Assembly: GCF_000013865.1 (NCBI RefSeq)
Contig: NC_007948.1
Location: forward strand, 5,013,001-5,077,000
Direction: 5' to 3'
DNA: 64,000 nt
DNA from: Polaromonas sp. JS666
GTDB lineage: Bacteria > Pseudomonadota > Gammaproteobacteria > Burkholderiales > Burkholderiaceae_C
The position numbers were made by a program, and so were the translations under genes. Shown piece by piece: positions 1-8,097 of this stretch (position 1 is its first letter; every line of letters starts with the position of its first letter). The notes under the pieces were generated by a model. That model worked only from the letters and a program-made list of their open reading frames with translations, was not told the DNA's origin and made no database searches.

Positions 1-248
1 GCGATATCCAGCCACGCAACAACGTCCACGCCTTCGATGCACGCGGCGTGGCCAGGCGCTTGCGCCACGCGGCGATCTTCGGCGCCCTGCAAAGCCTCGA
101 TGCCGGCGAAACCATGCGCTTCGTCAATGACCACGACCCACTGCCCTTGCTCGCGCAATTGCGGCAGGCATTCGGCGAAGCGCTGGGCATCGACTATGTC
201 CGGCGCGAGCCGGGAGAAATCGTCATCGACTTCCAGGTGCGCGGCTGA
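1..248 (+). CDS. DUF2249 domain protein, C-terminal part (5' end outside window)
   Basis: The open frame enters from the left edge (codons in phase from base 3) and stops at 246-248, so only about 81 residues of the C-terminus are visible. They show the DUF2249 pattern: a short helix leading into 'GETMRFVNDHDPLPLL', then a terminal strand 'GEIVIDFQVRG'. DUF2249 proteins are small and often sit beside Rrf2 or NsrR regulators and nitric-oxide or haem genes, which fits the next gene 18 bases downstream. The biochemical role of the family is not established. It may be a stand-alone domain or the end of a longer fusion. Confidence 0.8.
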   Translation, partial: DIQPRNNVHAFDARGVARRLRHAAIFGALQSLDAGETMRFVNDHDPLPLLAQLRQAFGEALGIDYVRREPGEIVIDFQVRG

Positions 249-266
249 AACCTTACATTCACCCTT

Positions 267-737
267 ATGAAACTCACCGCCTTCACCGACTACAGCTTGC
301 GTGTGCTGATCTACCTGGCCGCGCAGCCGCAGCAGCGCGCCACGATCGCCGAGATCGCAACGGCTTTCGATGTCTCCGAAAACCACCTGTCCAAGGTCGT
401 GCACTGCCTCGGCAAGAACGGCTGGCTGGCCAATGTACGCGGCAAGGGCGGCGGACTGGAGCTGGCGATGCCGCCAGAGCTGATCGGCGTCGGTGCGGTG
501 GTGCGCCAGACCGAGGGAGTGGCTGTGGTGGCCGAATGTTTTTCCGACAAGGGCAACCACTGCTCGATCACCCGCGTCTGCCGGCTGCGCGGCGTGCTGG
601 GCGAAGCGGTCGAGGCCTTCCACGCCGTGCTGGACCGGTATACCCTGGCCGACCTTGTCCAGAACCGGCAATCGCTTGCGAGGGTTCTCTTCATCGACCG
701 GGCGGCGCCCGCGCCCGTGGCAAAGCGCGCCGCGTGA
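267..737 (+). CDS. nsrR: Rrf2-family transcriptional regulator, NsrR type
   Basis: A 156-residue protein beginning MKLTAFTDYSLRVLIYLA, a classic Rrf2 N-terminus. A winged helix-turn-helix follows (about residues 25-60, 'VSENHLSKVVHCLGKNGWL'), then the wing 'GKGGGLEL'. Three cysteines near residues 90-106 (AEC, NHC, RVC) have the spacing of NsrR Fe-S ligands. NsrR holds an NO-sensitive Fe-S cluster and represses NO-detoxification genes. Its place directly before a MIP18-like gene and nnrS, with short gaps, supports an NsrR rather than IscR identity. No clear NsrR operator was identified. The symbol is assigned on cysteine pattern and neighbours. Confidence 0.83.
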   Translation: MKLTAFTDYSLRVLIYLAAQPQQRATIAEIATAFDVSENHLSKVVHCLGKNGWLANVRGKGGGLELAMPPELIGVGAVVRQTEGVAVVAECFSDKGNHCSITRVCRLRGVLGEAVEAFHAVLDRYTLADLVQNRQSLARVLFIDRAAPAPVAKRAA

Positions 738-769
738 GCGCGGGCCCCGTGGACACAGGAGTTGCAGCG

Positions 770-1105
770 ATGGAATCCAGACCGCCATTTCCCTACAAGG
801 GGCCCGAAGCGCTGCGCCAGGCCATTGTCGATGCGCTGACGCGGGTGGTCGACCCCGAAGTCGCCATGACCATCGTCGACGTCGGGCTGATCTACGGTGT
901 CACCGTGACCGATGAAAAATTGCATGTGCTGCTGACGATGACTTCGGCCGCATGTCCTGTAACCGACCTCATCATCGAAGAGGTCGAGACCGAGCTGGAC
1001 CGCGTCACGCCGCCCGAACTCCTGATCAAAGTCGAACTGGTATGGGAGCCGCCATGGTCCACCGATCGAATGAGCGAGCGCGCCAAGCGCTTCATGGGCT
1101 GGTGA
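770..1105 (+). CDS. MIP18/DUF59-family metal-sulfur cluster assembly factor
   Basis: The 111-residue product starts MESRPPFPYKG and carries the DUF59 core 'VDPEVAMTIVDVGLIYGV'. The conserved cysteine lies in 'MTSAACPVTDLIIEEVE', and the tail 'VELVWEPPWSTDRMSERA' is typical of PaaD/SufT-type proteins. Such proteins assist Fe-S cluster maturation. The ATG at 770 was chosen because it begins the conserved domain; upstream in-frame sequence overlaps nsrR and is not conserved. Its end overlaps the next gene by four bases. In this context it may help repair NO-damaged clusters, which is inference. Confidence 0.85.
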   Translation: MESRPPFPYKGPEALRQAIVDALTRVVDPEVAMTIVDVGLIYGVTVTDEKLHVLLTMTSAACPVTDLIIEEVETELDRVTPPELLIKVELVWEPPWSTDRMSERAKRFMGW

Positions 1106-2265
1106 ACCCCTCGCGCCTGCGCCTGACTTCGCAGCGCAGGGGCGCGCCGTCCTGGGCCGCCGTTGTTGCGCGGCTGCTGCTGTTGGCGGTGGTGGCTCTG
1201 TCGCTGCTCGCCGGCATCGCCGGCGGCCTGCTGCGCCTGGGCGTGGCCCTGCCCGCAACGACCCATGCCGCATGGCTCGGCCACGCCGCCCTGGCCCATG
1301 CAGCGCTGATGATCTGCGGTTTCCTGGGCACCGTCATCGGTATCGAGCGGGCTGTGGCGGTCAAATTACGTGCCGCCTTTCTCGCCCCCCTCGCTTCGGG
1401 CCTGGGCGGCCTGTGCCTGCTGCTTGGGCTGGCCCAGGCGGGCGCCTGGCTGGGCGTGGCCGCGGCGGTCGCTTTTACTGCCGTCAATGTCGTGGTCGTG
1501 CGGCGCCAGCGGGCGGCCCACACGCTGTTGCTGCTTGTCGGCGCGCTGGCATGGCTCATCGGCAACCTGCTGTTCGCGCTCGGCCTCGACGGCGTCGCGA
1601 TACTGCCGTGGTGGTTCGCCTTTCTTGTGATGACCATCGCGGCCGAGCGACTGGAGATGACACGGCTGATGCGCCGCCGCCCGGCAGCACAATGGTCGCT
1701 CTACGCCGTGCTGTCGGCGCTGCTTCTCGGTGCTGCCTGCTCGGCCGTAGCGCCTGCAGCCGGTGGCGTGTTGTACGGCACGGCGCTTGCGGCGCTGGCA
1801 TTGTGGCTCGGGATATTCGACATCGCCCGCCGCACCGTGTTTTCCCACGGGCTCAGCCGCTACATGGCGGTGTGCCTGCTCGGCGGCTACGGCTGGCTGG
1901 CGGTGGCCGGCGCGGCGTGGGCAGCGACGGCGCTTGGCCTGGCCGCGCGCGACCTTGCCCTTCACGCGCTCGGGCTGGGTTTCATCATCAGCATGATGAT
2001 GGGCCACGCACCGGTGATCCTGCCGGCCATCGCCCGCATCAAGCTGCAGTTCGGCGCCTTCTTCTACGTGCCGCTCGCGGCACTTCACCTGTCCCTCATC
2101 CTGCGGCTCGGTTTCGGGCTGCTCGACCCGCCGCTGCGCGCCGCCGGCGCCACCTTCAACGCCGTGGCCATCGCGCTGTTCGCTGCGACCATCGCCGGCG
2201 CCGCTGTCGCGTGGCATATCAACGACGACCCGCCGGACACCACGCAACCCGGAAAGGCTACGTAA
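1102..2265 (+). CDS. Polytopic membrane protein of the NO-response operon, unknown function
   Basis: About 387 residues, almost entirely hydrophobic, with roughly ten or more transmembrane helices. The GTG at 1102 overlaps the previous stop (GTGA), suggesting translational coupling; an ATG at 1054 would add 16 poorly conserved residues. Conserved-looking polar positions inside the membrane include 'HAAWLGHAALAHAALM' near the N-terminus and 'MMMGHAPVILPAIARIK' near residue 310. The latter recalls the 'MMTRTALGHTGRP' stretch of NnrS next door. It overlaps nnrS by one base. It could be a divergent NnrS relative or a haem/copper-binding partner; no function is assigned. Confidence 0.75.
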   Translation: MNPSRLRLTSQRRGAPSWAAVVARLLLLAVVALSLLAGIAGGLLRLGVALPATTHAAWLGHAALAHAALMICGFLGTVIGIERAVAVKLRAAFLAPLASGLGGLCLLLGLAQAGAWLGVAAAVAFTAVNVVVVRRQRAAHTLLLLVGALAWLIGNLLFALGLDGVAILPWWFAFLVMTIAAERLEMTRLMRRRPAAQWSLYAVLSALLLGAACSAVAPAAGGVLYGTALAALALWLGIFDIARRTVFSHGLSRYMAVCLLGGYGWLAVAGAAWAATALGLAARDLALHALGLGFIISMMMGHAPVILPAIARIKLQFGAFFYVPLAALHLSLILRLGFGLLDPPLRAAGATFNAVAIALFAATIAGAAVAWHINDDPPDTTQPGKAT

Positions 2266-3461
2266 TGGCACAGCCCATCGAAATCAAAAAATCGCCTCGC
2301 CCAGTGGCGGCAACGCCGGGCTTCGCCCTCTGGCAGCTTGGCTTTCGCCCTTTCTACCTGCTCGCGAGCGTGTTCGCCGCACTGTCGATCGGCCTGTGGG
2401 CTCTGCAGTTCGCCGGCTGGCTGGGCCGGCCCTACCTGCAGGGGCCGATGTGGCATGCGCACGAGATGCTGTTCGGCTTCGCGCTGGCCGTGGTGGTGGG
2501 CTTCCTGTTCACGGCGGGGCGCAACTGGTCCAACCGCCCCACACCCACCGGCCTGCCCCTGGCCGCGCTGGCGGCGCTCTGGGTCGCCGGGCGCGTGCTC
2601 GTGCTCACGCCCTTTGGCTGGGCTGCGGCGGTGGTCAATGTCGCGTTTCCGCTGGCCGCGGCGATCGCGCTGGCGATTCCCTTCATCGCCGCGCGCAATC
2701 GCCGCAACTACTTCTTCATCGGCCTGCTGCTGCTGATGTCGGTGGCCGTGCTGGCGGTGCACCTTGCACAGCTTGGGGTGATGCAGCTCCCCGGCTGGAT
2801 CGGCATCCAGCTCGCCCTCGACGTCATGCTCTTCATCATGGCCGTGATGGGCGGCCGCGTGATCCCCATGTTCACCAACAACGGCGTGCCGGGTGCCACC
2901 GCGACCCGCCGCCCTGCGCTGGAGAAAGCGGCGCTTGGCTCGGTGCTGGCGCTGCTGCTGGCCGATGCCCTGCAACTGCAGGGCGCGCCGCTGGCGGCAC
3001 TGGCCGGCGTTTGCGCGGCCGCGCACCTCGCCCGCTGGACGCTGTGGCAGCCGTGGAAGACGGGGCGCGCGCCGCTGGTCTGGGTGCTGCATGCCGCTTA
3101 CTTCTGGATTCCGGTGCATCTGGCGCTGCGCGGCCTGGCCGCGGCCGGATGGGTCGCGCCCTCGGCGGCGACCCATGCGTTGACGGTGGGCGCCATCGGC
3201 GGGCTCATCATCGGCATGATGACCCGCACCGCGCTCGGCCATACCGGCCGGCCGCTGCAGGCGGGCCGCACCGAGGTCGCCTGCTACGTGCTCATCCTCG
3301 CTGCTGCGCTGGTCCGCGTGTTCGTGCCGCTCATCGCCCCGGCCGAAACCATGCACGCCGTGCTGGGCTCGGCCGCGCTGTGGTCCGCCGGCTTCGCGCT
3401 GTACGCCGTGTGCTACTGGCCGGCACTGACGCGCGCGCGCCTGGACGGGCGCCCCGGCTAG
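2265..3461 (+). CDS. nnrS: NnrS family protein
   Basis: A 398-residue, about 12-helix membrane protein. Family marks are 'LGFRPFYLLASVFAALSI' near the N-terminus, 'MWHAHEMLFGFALAVVVGFL', 'GGRVIPMFTNNGVPG' mid-protein and 'GMMTRTALGHTGRPL' toward the C-terminus. NnrS is a haem- and copper-containing inner-membrane protein that relieves nitrosative stress and is usually NsrR or NNR controlled. The start overlaps the preceding stop (TAATG). The stop codon (3459-3461) lies inside the first four bases of a miniature inverted-repeat element, so the present stop may have been set by that insertion. The length is close to the family norm, so function is probably kept. Confidence 0.93.
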   Translation: MAQPIEIKKSPRPVAATPGFALWQLGFRPFYLLASVFAALSIGLWALQFAGWLGRPYLQGPMWHAHEMLFGFALAVVVGFLFTAGRNWSNRPTPTGLPLAALAALWVAGRVLVLTPFGWAAAVVNVAFPLAAAIALAIPFIAARNRRNYFFIGLLLLMSVAVLAVHLAQLGVMQLPGWIGIQLALDVMLFIMAVMGGRVIPMFTNNGVPGATATRRPALEKAALGSVLALLLADALQLQGAPLAALAGVCAAAHLARWTLWQPWKTGRAPLVWVLHAAYFWIPVHLALRGLAAAGWVAPSAATHALTVGAIGGLIIGMMTRTALGHTGRPLQAGRTEVACYVLILAAALVRVFVPLIAPAETMHAVLGSAALWSAGFALYAVCYWPALTRARLDGRPG

Positions 3462-3623
3462 TGCAGTGTTGCATGCTTGATGGAACCAATAAAAGCGATG
3501 GATTTTGGGTCAGGGCAAGGCGCAAACCACAGCGATACCCGCAGGTATCGCGCGGATTTGCAACGCCGCCATGGCGCAAAAGACGCGGTTTTATGTTCCA
3601 GATAGCGTGCAACACTGCACTAG
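3458..3623. mobile_element. 166-bp miniature inverted-repeat element, copy 1
   Basis: Perfect 16-base terminal inverted repeats, CTAGTGCAGTGTTGCA at the left and its reverse complement at the right. Much of the interior is also quasi-palindromic around a GCGATACC/GGTATCGC dyad near the middle. No coding capacity. A second copy of identical length lies at 51761-51926 in opposite orientation. The CTAG ends fit a 4-base target duplication of the YTAR type used by some IS5-group elements (inference). The element supplies the nnrS stop codon and ends 10 bases before the sirB2 ATG. Confidence 0.85.
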
Positions 3624-3633
3624 GTTCCAAGCC

Positions 3634-4023
3634 ATGGACTACCTCGCCCTCAAAACCGTCCACCAGGCCGCCGTCGCGCTGTCGCTGGCAGGCTTCTTCG
3701 CACGCGGCCTGGCTTCGCTGCTGGGCGCCGCCTGGGTGCGCGGCCGGCTCGCCAGGACGCTGCCCCACATCGTCGACTCGGTGCTGCTGGTCTCGGCCCT
3801 CCTGCTGGCCTGGAGGCTGCAGCTCACGCCGGGCGCCGCGCCCTGGCTGATGGCCAAGATCGCCGGGCTGCTGGTCTACATCGGGCTCGGCGTGGTGGCC
3901 CTGCGGCCTGGCCGGCCGGCGGCCGTGCGCGCCGCCGCCTGGGTCACCGCGCTGGCAACTTTTGGCTGGATCGTTTCAGTGGCGATCACCAAGAACCCGC
4001 TCGGTGTCCTGGCCTTCGTTTAG
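3634..4023 (+). CDS. SirB2 family membrane protein
   Basis: A 129-residue protein with four predicted transmembrane helices, opening MDYLALKTVHQAAVALSLAGFFARG. It has the conserved 'LPHIVDSVLLVSALLLAW' and 'PWLMAKIAGLLVYIGLGVVALR' segments of SirB2. The molecular role of SirB2 is unknown. The ATG at 3634 is the only start that leaves the conserved N-terminus intact. It lies 10 bases after the right end of the 166-bp element, with no obvious Shine-Dalgarno sequence in the gap, so expression probably depends on read-through or signals inside the element. Confidence 0.85.
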   Translation: MDYLALKTVHQAAVALSLAGFFARGLASLLGAAWVRGRLARTLPHIVDSVLLVSALLLAWRLQLTPGAAPWLMAKIAGLLVYIGLGVVALRPGRPAAVRAAAWVTALATFGWIVSVAITKNPLGVLAFV

Positions 4024-4118
4024 GGCCTGTTCACCTCGCGGGCAGCCGTGCGCGGCGCGCGCCCTACCGCGAAACAACCGCTACACCCGCTACAACTGGG
4101 CGGCATTGTGCCCATGGG

Positions 4119-4132
4119 TTGACCAGGATCAG
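4119..4132 (+). promoter_or_regulatory. FNR/ANR-like box upstream of ubiU remnant
   Basis: TTGACCAGGATCAG closely matches the FNR-type dyad TTGAT-N4-ATCAA and sits about 105 bases before the remnant's ATG. Anaerobic ubiquinone genes ubiU/ubiV/ubiT are commonly oxygen-regulated, so this probably marks the original anaerobic promoter. The assignment rests on motif match and context only. Confidence 0.5.
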
Positions 4133-4237
4133 AAATTGCGGCCGCAGTCTGGCGTATGGTTCCATGCAGTGCGATGGCTCCACTCAGCCCCACTCGGCTC
4201 CACTCAGCGGCCCGCACCAGAACAAAACCCTCACCGC

Positions 4238-4438
4238 ATGAATACCTCAACCCCACTTGCCGCTGCCGCTGTTGACAGCGGCGCCAGCTGTGTTTTCCCG
4301 GGCCTGTGCGAAGCAGCCAATGCCCGCAATTTCGCCGGTCTCAACTTCGACGAAGCCGCCATCGCCGCAGGCATCCGCCATGCCCATGCGCGCGGCCGCA
4401 ATGTGTTCATGGCGCTCAACACCTACCCGCAGGCCTGA
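4238..4438 (+). pseudogene. ubiU: N-terminal remnant of UbiU (U32 peptidase-like)
   Basis: Only 66 codons remain. They match the start of UbiU/U32 proteins: 'AVDSGASCVFPGL', then 'ANARNFAGLNFDEAAIAAG' and 'HARGRNVFMALNTYPQA', where family members continue for a further 250 or so residues. Here a stop follows directly, and four bases later the hemolysin III gene starts. None of the four iron-sulfur cysteines or the catalytic-like core is present, so O2-independent hydroxylation of the ubiquinone ring is not possible from this fragment. The FNR-like box upstream supports it being the relic of a real anaerobic gene. I saw no rest of the gene in the window. Confidence 0.8.
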
Positions 4439-4443
4439 CTGCC

Positions 4444-5061
4444 ATGTACCACGGCGAGCGGTTCAACAGCATCAGCCACCTCGTTGGTGCCGGGCTGGCC
4501 GTGGCCGGCTCAGCGCTGCTGATCGTGCTGGCGGCCCGTCTGGGCGATCCCTGGAAGATCGTGGGCTTCAGCGTCTACGGCGCCATGCTGGTGGCGCTGT
4601 ACGTGTTCTCCACGCTGTACCACAGCGTGCGCGGCCGCGCCAAGGACGTGCTGCGCAAGTTCGACCACTGCGCCATCTACCTGCTGATCGCCGGCAGCTA
4701 CACGCCGTTCACGCTGGTGTCGCTGCGCGGCGCCTGGGGCTGGTCGCTGCTGGGCGTGGTGTGGGGGCTGGCGCTGCTGGGCATCCTGCAGGAAATCTGG
4801 CTCGCCAAAGGCGCACGCGTGCTCTCGCTGCTCATCTATGTGCTCATGGGCTGGCTGGCGCTGGTGGCGGTGTCTCCGCTGTGGCTGGCGCTGACGCCCG
4901 CGGGCTTTGCCTGGCTGGCCGCGGGTGGTGCCTGCTACACCGTGGGCATTATTTTCTATGCCACCGACCACAAGCTGCGCCACGGCCACGGCCTGTGGCA
5001 CCTGTTTGTGCTGGGCGGCAGCAGCTGCCATTTCTTCACTTTGCTGCTTTATGTGGCCTGA
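4444..5061 (+). CDS. Hemolysin III / PAQR-family membrane protein
   Basis: A 205-residue, seven-helix protein. It starts MYHGERFNSISHLVGAGLAV, the usual hemolysin III opening, with 'YVFSTLYHSVRG', 'LRKFDHCAIYLLIAGSYTPF' and the closing 'HKLRHGHGLWHLFVLGGSSCHFF'. The conserved His and Asp residues are those that bind zinc in PAQR proteins. Despite the historical name, haemolytic activity is not implied. The gene begins five bases after the ubiU remnant's stop, so it may now use that gene's promoter. Confidence 0.93.
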   Translation: MYHGERFNSISHLVGAGLAVAGSALLIVLAARLGDPWKIVGFSVYGAMLVALYVFSTLYHSVRGRAKDVLRKFDHCAIYLLIAGSYTPFTLVSLRGAWGWSLLGVVWGLALLGILQEIWLAKGARVLSLLIYVLMGWLALVAVSPLWLALTPAGFAWLAAGGACYTVGIIFYATDHKLRHGHGLWHLFVLGGSSCHFFTLLLYVA

Positions 5062-5207
5062 CTGCCCGGGCCTGGCGCACCACCTGTACCGGCAAGCCTG
5101 CAACACCCCACTGGCAACGCGGTATTTTTCGGCCTAAACTGATTAAAGCCTGCACGGGCCGTTGCCCTGTTTGGTCCCGGAAGGTCTATTTATTCCAGGA
5201 GGCTGCC

Positions 5208-5711
5208 ATGTCCATTTCTTCGAATCTAGCCAACTACCTCGACCAGCGCGGTGCGCGCTATGAGATTCTTGCGCACGCGCACACCCGCACCAGTGCGGAG
5301 ACAGCCCGCAGCGCCAACGTCATACCCGATCACCTGGCGAAGTCGGTCGTCCTCGAAGACGACACCGGCAGCGTGATGATGGCCGTCATCCCCGCCGACA
5401 AGGCCGTGATGGTGGATGAGCTTGGGCGCATGCTCGGCCGCAAGTCATTGCGGCTGGCCGATGAAGAGCGCGTTGCCATGCTGTTCAAGGACTGTGAGCC
5501 CGGTGCCGTGCCCTCCATCGGCATGCCCTGGGGCATTGAAACGGTTGTCGATGACGAGCTTGAGGCGTGCGAGGCCGTGTACATGGAAGGCGGCGACCAC
5601 GAACGCCTGCTGCGCATGTCGCACGACCAGTTCCACGCGCTGATGAGTTCGCAGCGGCACGGCCAGTTCAGCAAGGCCCCGGCGCATTGGGGCCGGGCAG
5701 CGAGTCTTTAA
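5208..5711 (+). CDS. YbaK/ProX-type aminoacyl-tRNA deacylase, paralogue 1
   Basis: 167 residues with the YbaK/EbsC fold. The catalytic-region lysine is in 'HLAKSVVLEDD' (about residue 46), followed by 'MMAVIPADKAVMVDELG', 'GIETVVDDELEACEAVYMEGGDHERLLRM' and a C-terminal 'SHDQFHALM'. Family members hydrolyse mischarged tRNAs in trans. A strong AGGAGG lies seven bases before the ATG. Its stop overlaps the stop of the convergent oligomer hydrolase gene. A close paralogue with the same leader and catalytic region lies at 16155-16634. The substrate amino acid cannot be told from sequence. Confidence 0.88.
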   Translation: MSISSNLANYLDQRGARYEILAHAHTRTSAETARSANVIPDHLAKSVVLEDDTGSVMMAVIPADKAVMVDELGRMLGRKSLRLADEERVAMLFKDCEPGAVPSIGMPWGIETVVDDELEACEAVYMEGGDHERLLRMSHDQFHALMSSQRHGQFSKAPAHWGRAASL

Positions 5712-7828
5712 TCAGCAACCGTCACCACATTGTTGGCAAAGGTGATCTGGTCGGCCACCGCCGGAACCGTTTTGATCGGTGGCACATTGGCCGGTGTGAT
5801 CGGGTTGACCACCGCGCCCGTCAGCCCGCGCGGCACGGTGCGCACCACCTGGCTGGCCGGCAGCGCGGCGCCGGTTTTCAGGTTGGCGTACATCATGTCC
5901 ATCGCCTGGATGAAATAACGGTGCGCCGGAACGAAGCGCTCGCCATAGCCCGGGAATGCCAGGAAAGCGTCGAAATGCTGGGCATTCGTCACTTCAATGT
6001 AGGACAGCCTGCTGTTGGCGCCTTCCACGATCTTGTTGCGGCCGAAATAAGGACGCGATGAAAAGGCCACGGGCACCTGCGCGTCCGCGCGGCCATGCAC
6101 AATCAGCGCCGGCTTGCCCTGCAAATCACCGGTGCGCAACACCTCGTTGATGCCCTGCTGCACCTTCAACGCGTTCGCGCTGCTTCCCCCCAACAGCTCG
6201 CGCAGGCACAGCGCGCCGGCGATGTTGTAGTCCAGCACACTGCCGGCAGACAGCGAGGCGGCATCCAGCAAGGGGCCGCCCACGCTGTTGTTGTTGACGA
6301 TGTTGATGCCCACCGTCGGCGGAATGCCGTTGCTGGCGCCAAACGAGGTGGCCAGCGCTGCGGCGGAAGCTGCTACCGGCGCATTCGGGGTGGCCGAGCC
6401 TGCCGCTCCGGTGGCCGCAAAACTGAAACCACAGAGGTTGTCCTTGACGCTGAAACGCCCATAGCTGTTGGCAAAGGTCACGGCCACCGCCGGTGTCGCA
6501 AAGGAGTAATGCGATGCCTGCAACACACTGCTTTCCGGCTGATGCCCTGCTGCCAGCAGTCTGGCCATGGCATCGGCTGCCAGTTCGGCTGTGGTGTTGC
6601 CGACAATGAGGCCGCTCGCCTGGAGCGCATTGCAGCGGTTGGTGGCAATGGTCGTATTGACCGTGTTGAACACATTCGTGGTGGGCGATGCCAGCGCCGC
6701 ACAGGGTTGCAGCAGATTGCCCAGGCTGGCATAGTCAAACAGGCTTCTTCCGGTTCCGCCCAGCGTGCTTGCGCCACGCCTCACGCTCAGCCGGGTGTCA
6801 GGTACCACCTGGATCTGGGGTTCAGCCACCGCAACGCCGGTGATCAGGCCTTTCGTATCGAGTTCCGCCGCGGCCAGCGCCGCGCCCGCGCCGTTGGACG
6901 CACTTGACGCAATCACGATGGTATTGGCGGGTTTCAGTTTGACGAGGCGCGACACGCCGTCTTTCGCCGCGTCGCCATAGTTCTCATTCAGCACAAAGTA
7001 GGCGAACTCGACCGCTTGCAGCGTCCACTTGCCCCAGTCCTTTTCCGTGTTCTGCTGCGAATGCGCATGCTTGACGGCAAACCGGTTCGGCGTTGCCGTA
7101 TTGAATGCGGCGCGCTCGGTGCTGGTCAGGCTGGCGGTGAAATTCGAGGCCTTGCCGGCCGCGGTGGCCGTCGCGCGCTCGCCACGTTGCAGGTTGACCG
7201 TGTCGTTCTGCAGGTCGTGGATGCCGGTGCCGGTGCCTTTGTCGGTATAGGCCACGGCACAGCCATTTTTAAGGCCCCATTCGCCGGAAGTTCCGATGGC
7301 GCCATACACCCCGCGCGACCCGCTCGATGTGCCGGTGACGATGCACGGGCTGGCTGGGTTGAACGTGGTTGGCACCTGCACCAGCATCGTGATGTTCTGG
7401 TTGCCGGTGCCGTCATCCGAGTAGGCCATGTACTCGGTGCCGGCAATCTTGCCTTCGCTGGTGGTGATGACGCCGCTGGCGTCCACATTGGGTCCATACA
7501 GGCTGCCGTAACCGCCGGCCACCGAGATGTCGAGCAGCGCGCGGTAATTGTTGAAGATGGCAATTCTCCGCAGCTCCGCCGCCGTCGGATTCAGGGGATC
7601 CGCCGCCACCGGCGCGGTTGCGCCCAGACCGGTTTTGCCGAGACCCGCGGTGAGCAAGTCATCGCTGGCGCCGTCGTAGTTGACCGACACCACCGTGCCC
7701 AGATAGGTCGGCTTGCGGTTGATGTTTTCACCTGCACTGCCACCCCCGCAGGCGCTGAGTACCAATACGGCTGCGACGGCTGCGGCTATAGACGTCAGCG
7801 TCAAACAGTTTTTGCTTGTAGTTGTCAT
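5708..7828 (-). CDS. D-(-)-3-hydroxybutyrate oligomer hydrolase
   Basis: A 706-residue lipoprotein-like enzyme. The start MTTTSKN is followed by a hydrophobic stretch and lipobox LVLSACGGG, suggesting export and lipid anchoring. The family pattern is clear: 'NYRALLDISVAGGYGSLYGPN', the nucleophile region 'VIASSASNGAGAALAAAE', an acidic site in 'VHGRADAQVPVAF' and a histidine in 'TNAQHFDAFLAFPGYGERFVPAH'. These enzymes cleave 3-hydroxybutyrate dimers and oligomers released from polyhydroxybutyrate. An alternative ATG nine codons upstream (7855) is less likely. The gene ends tail-to-tail with the YbaK gene and is followed upstream by a LysR regulator in the same orientation. Confidence 0.92.
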   Translation of the reverse strand: MTTTSKNCLTLTSIAAAVAAVLVLSACGGGSAGENINRKPTYLGTVVSVNYDGASDDLLTAGLGKTGLGATAPVAADPLNPTAAELRRIAIFNNYRALLDISVAGGYGSLYGPNVDASGVITTSEGKIAGTEYMAYSDDGTGNQNITMLVQVPTTFNPASPCIVTGTSSGSRGVYGAIGTSGEWGLKNGCAVAYTDKGTGTGIHDLQNDTVNLQRGERATATAAGKASNFTASLTSTERAAFNTATPNRFAVKHAHSQQNTEKDWGKWTLQAVEFAYFVLNENYGDAAKDGVSRLVKLKPANTIVIASSASNGAGAALAAAELDTKGLITGVAVAEPQIQVVPDTRLSVRRGASTLGGTGRSLFDYASLGNLLQPCAALASPTTNVFNTVNTTIATNRCNALQASGLIVGNTTAELAADAMARLLAAGHQPESSVLQASHYSFATPAVAVTFANSYGRFSVKDNLCGFSFAATGAAGSATPNAPVAASAAALATSFGASNGIPPTVGINIVNNNSVGGPLLDAASLSAGSVLDYNIAGALCLRELLGGSSANALKVQQGINEVLRTGDLQGKPALIVHGRADAQVPVAFSSRPYFGRNKIVEGANSRLSYIEVTNAQHFDAFLAFPGYGERFVPAHRYFIQAMDMMYANLKTGAALPASQVVRTVPRGLTGAVVNPITPANVPPIKTVPAVADQITFANNVVTVAD

Positions 7829-8097
7829 GTCATCCCCGTTGTGTTGATCTGGCAATTCATCGAGTCATCACACACTCATCACACACACCGGTTCCAGGCC
7901 ATCCCGTTATGTCGGCGAGTTTGTCACTCAAGCGTGCGAACCCTCAGCAGCCCGAAGCGCATCGCCCGGCTGATGGGGAGGGCCTGATGATGGGCGCTTA
8001 GCCTTGCGCCTTCAATTCAGTACAACTACCTACCGGGGCAATCGAGCTTGACATCGCGGAAAAACAGGATGCCGCGCGCGAAGCCACGGCCCTGCAC

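Noticed and set aside
3505..3632. Short protein frames inside the 166-bp element (and in the copy at 51679-51879)
   Set aside because: The frames exist only because the element is quasi-palindromic and free of stops in some phases; they lack ribosome-binding sites and cross the element's ends.
4444..5061. Hemolysin III as a virulence toxin
   Set aside because: The family name is historical. The protein is a seven-helix PAQR-type membrane protein, widespread in harmless bacteria.
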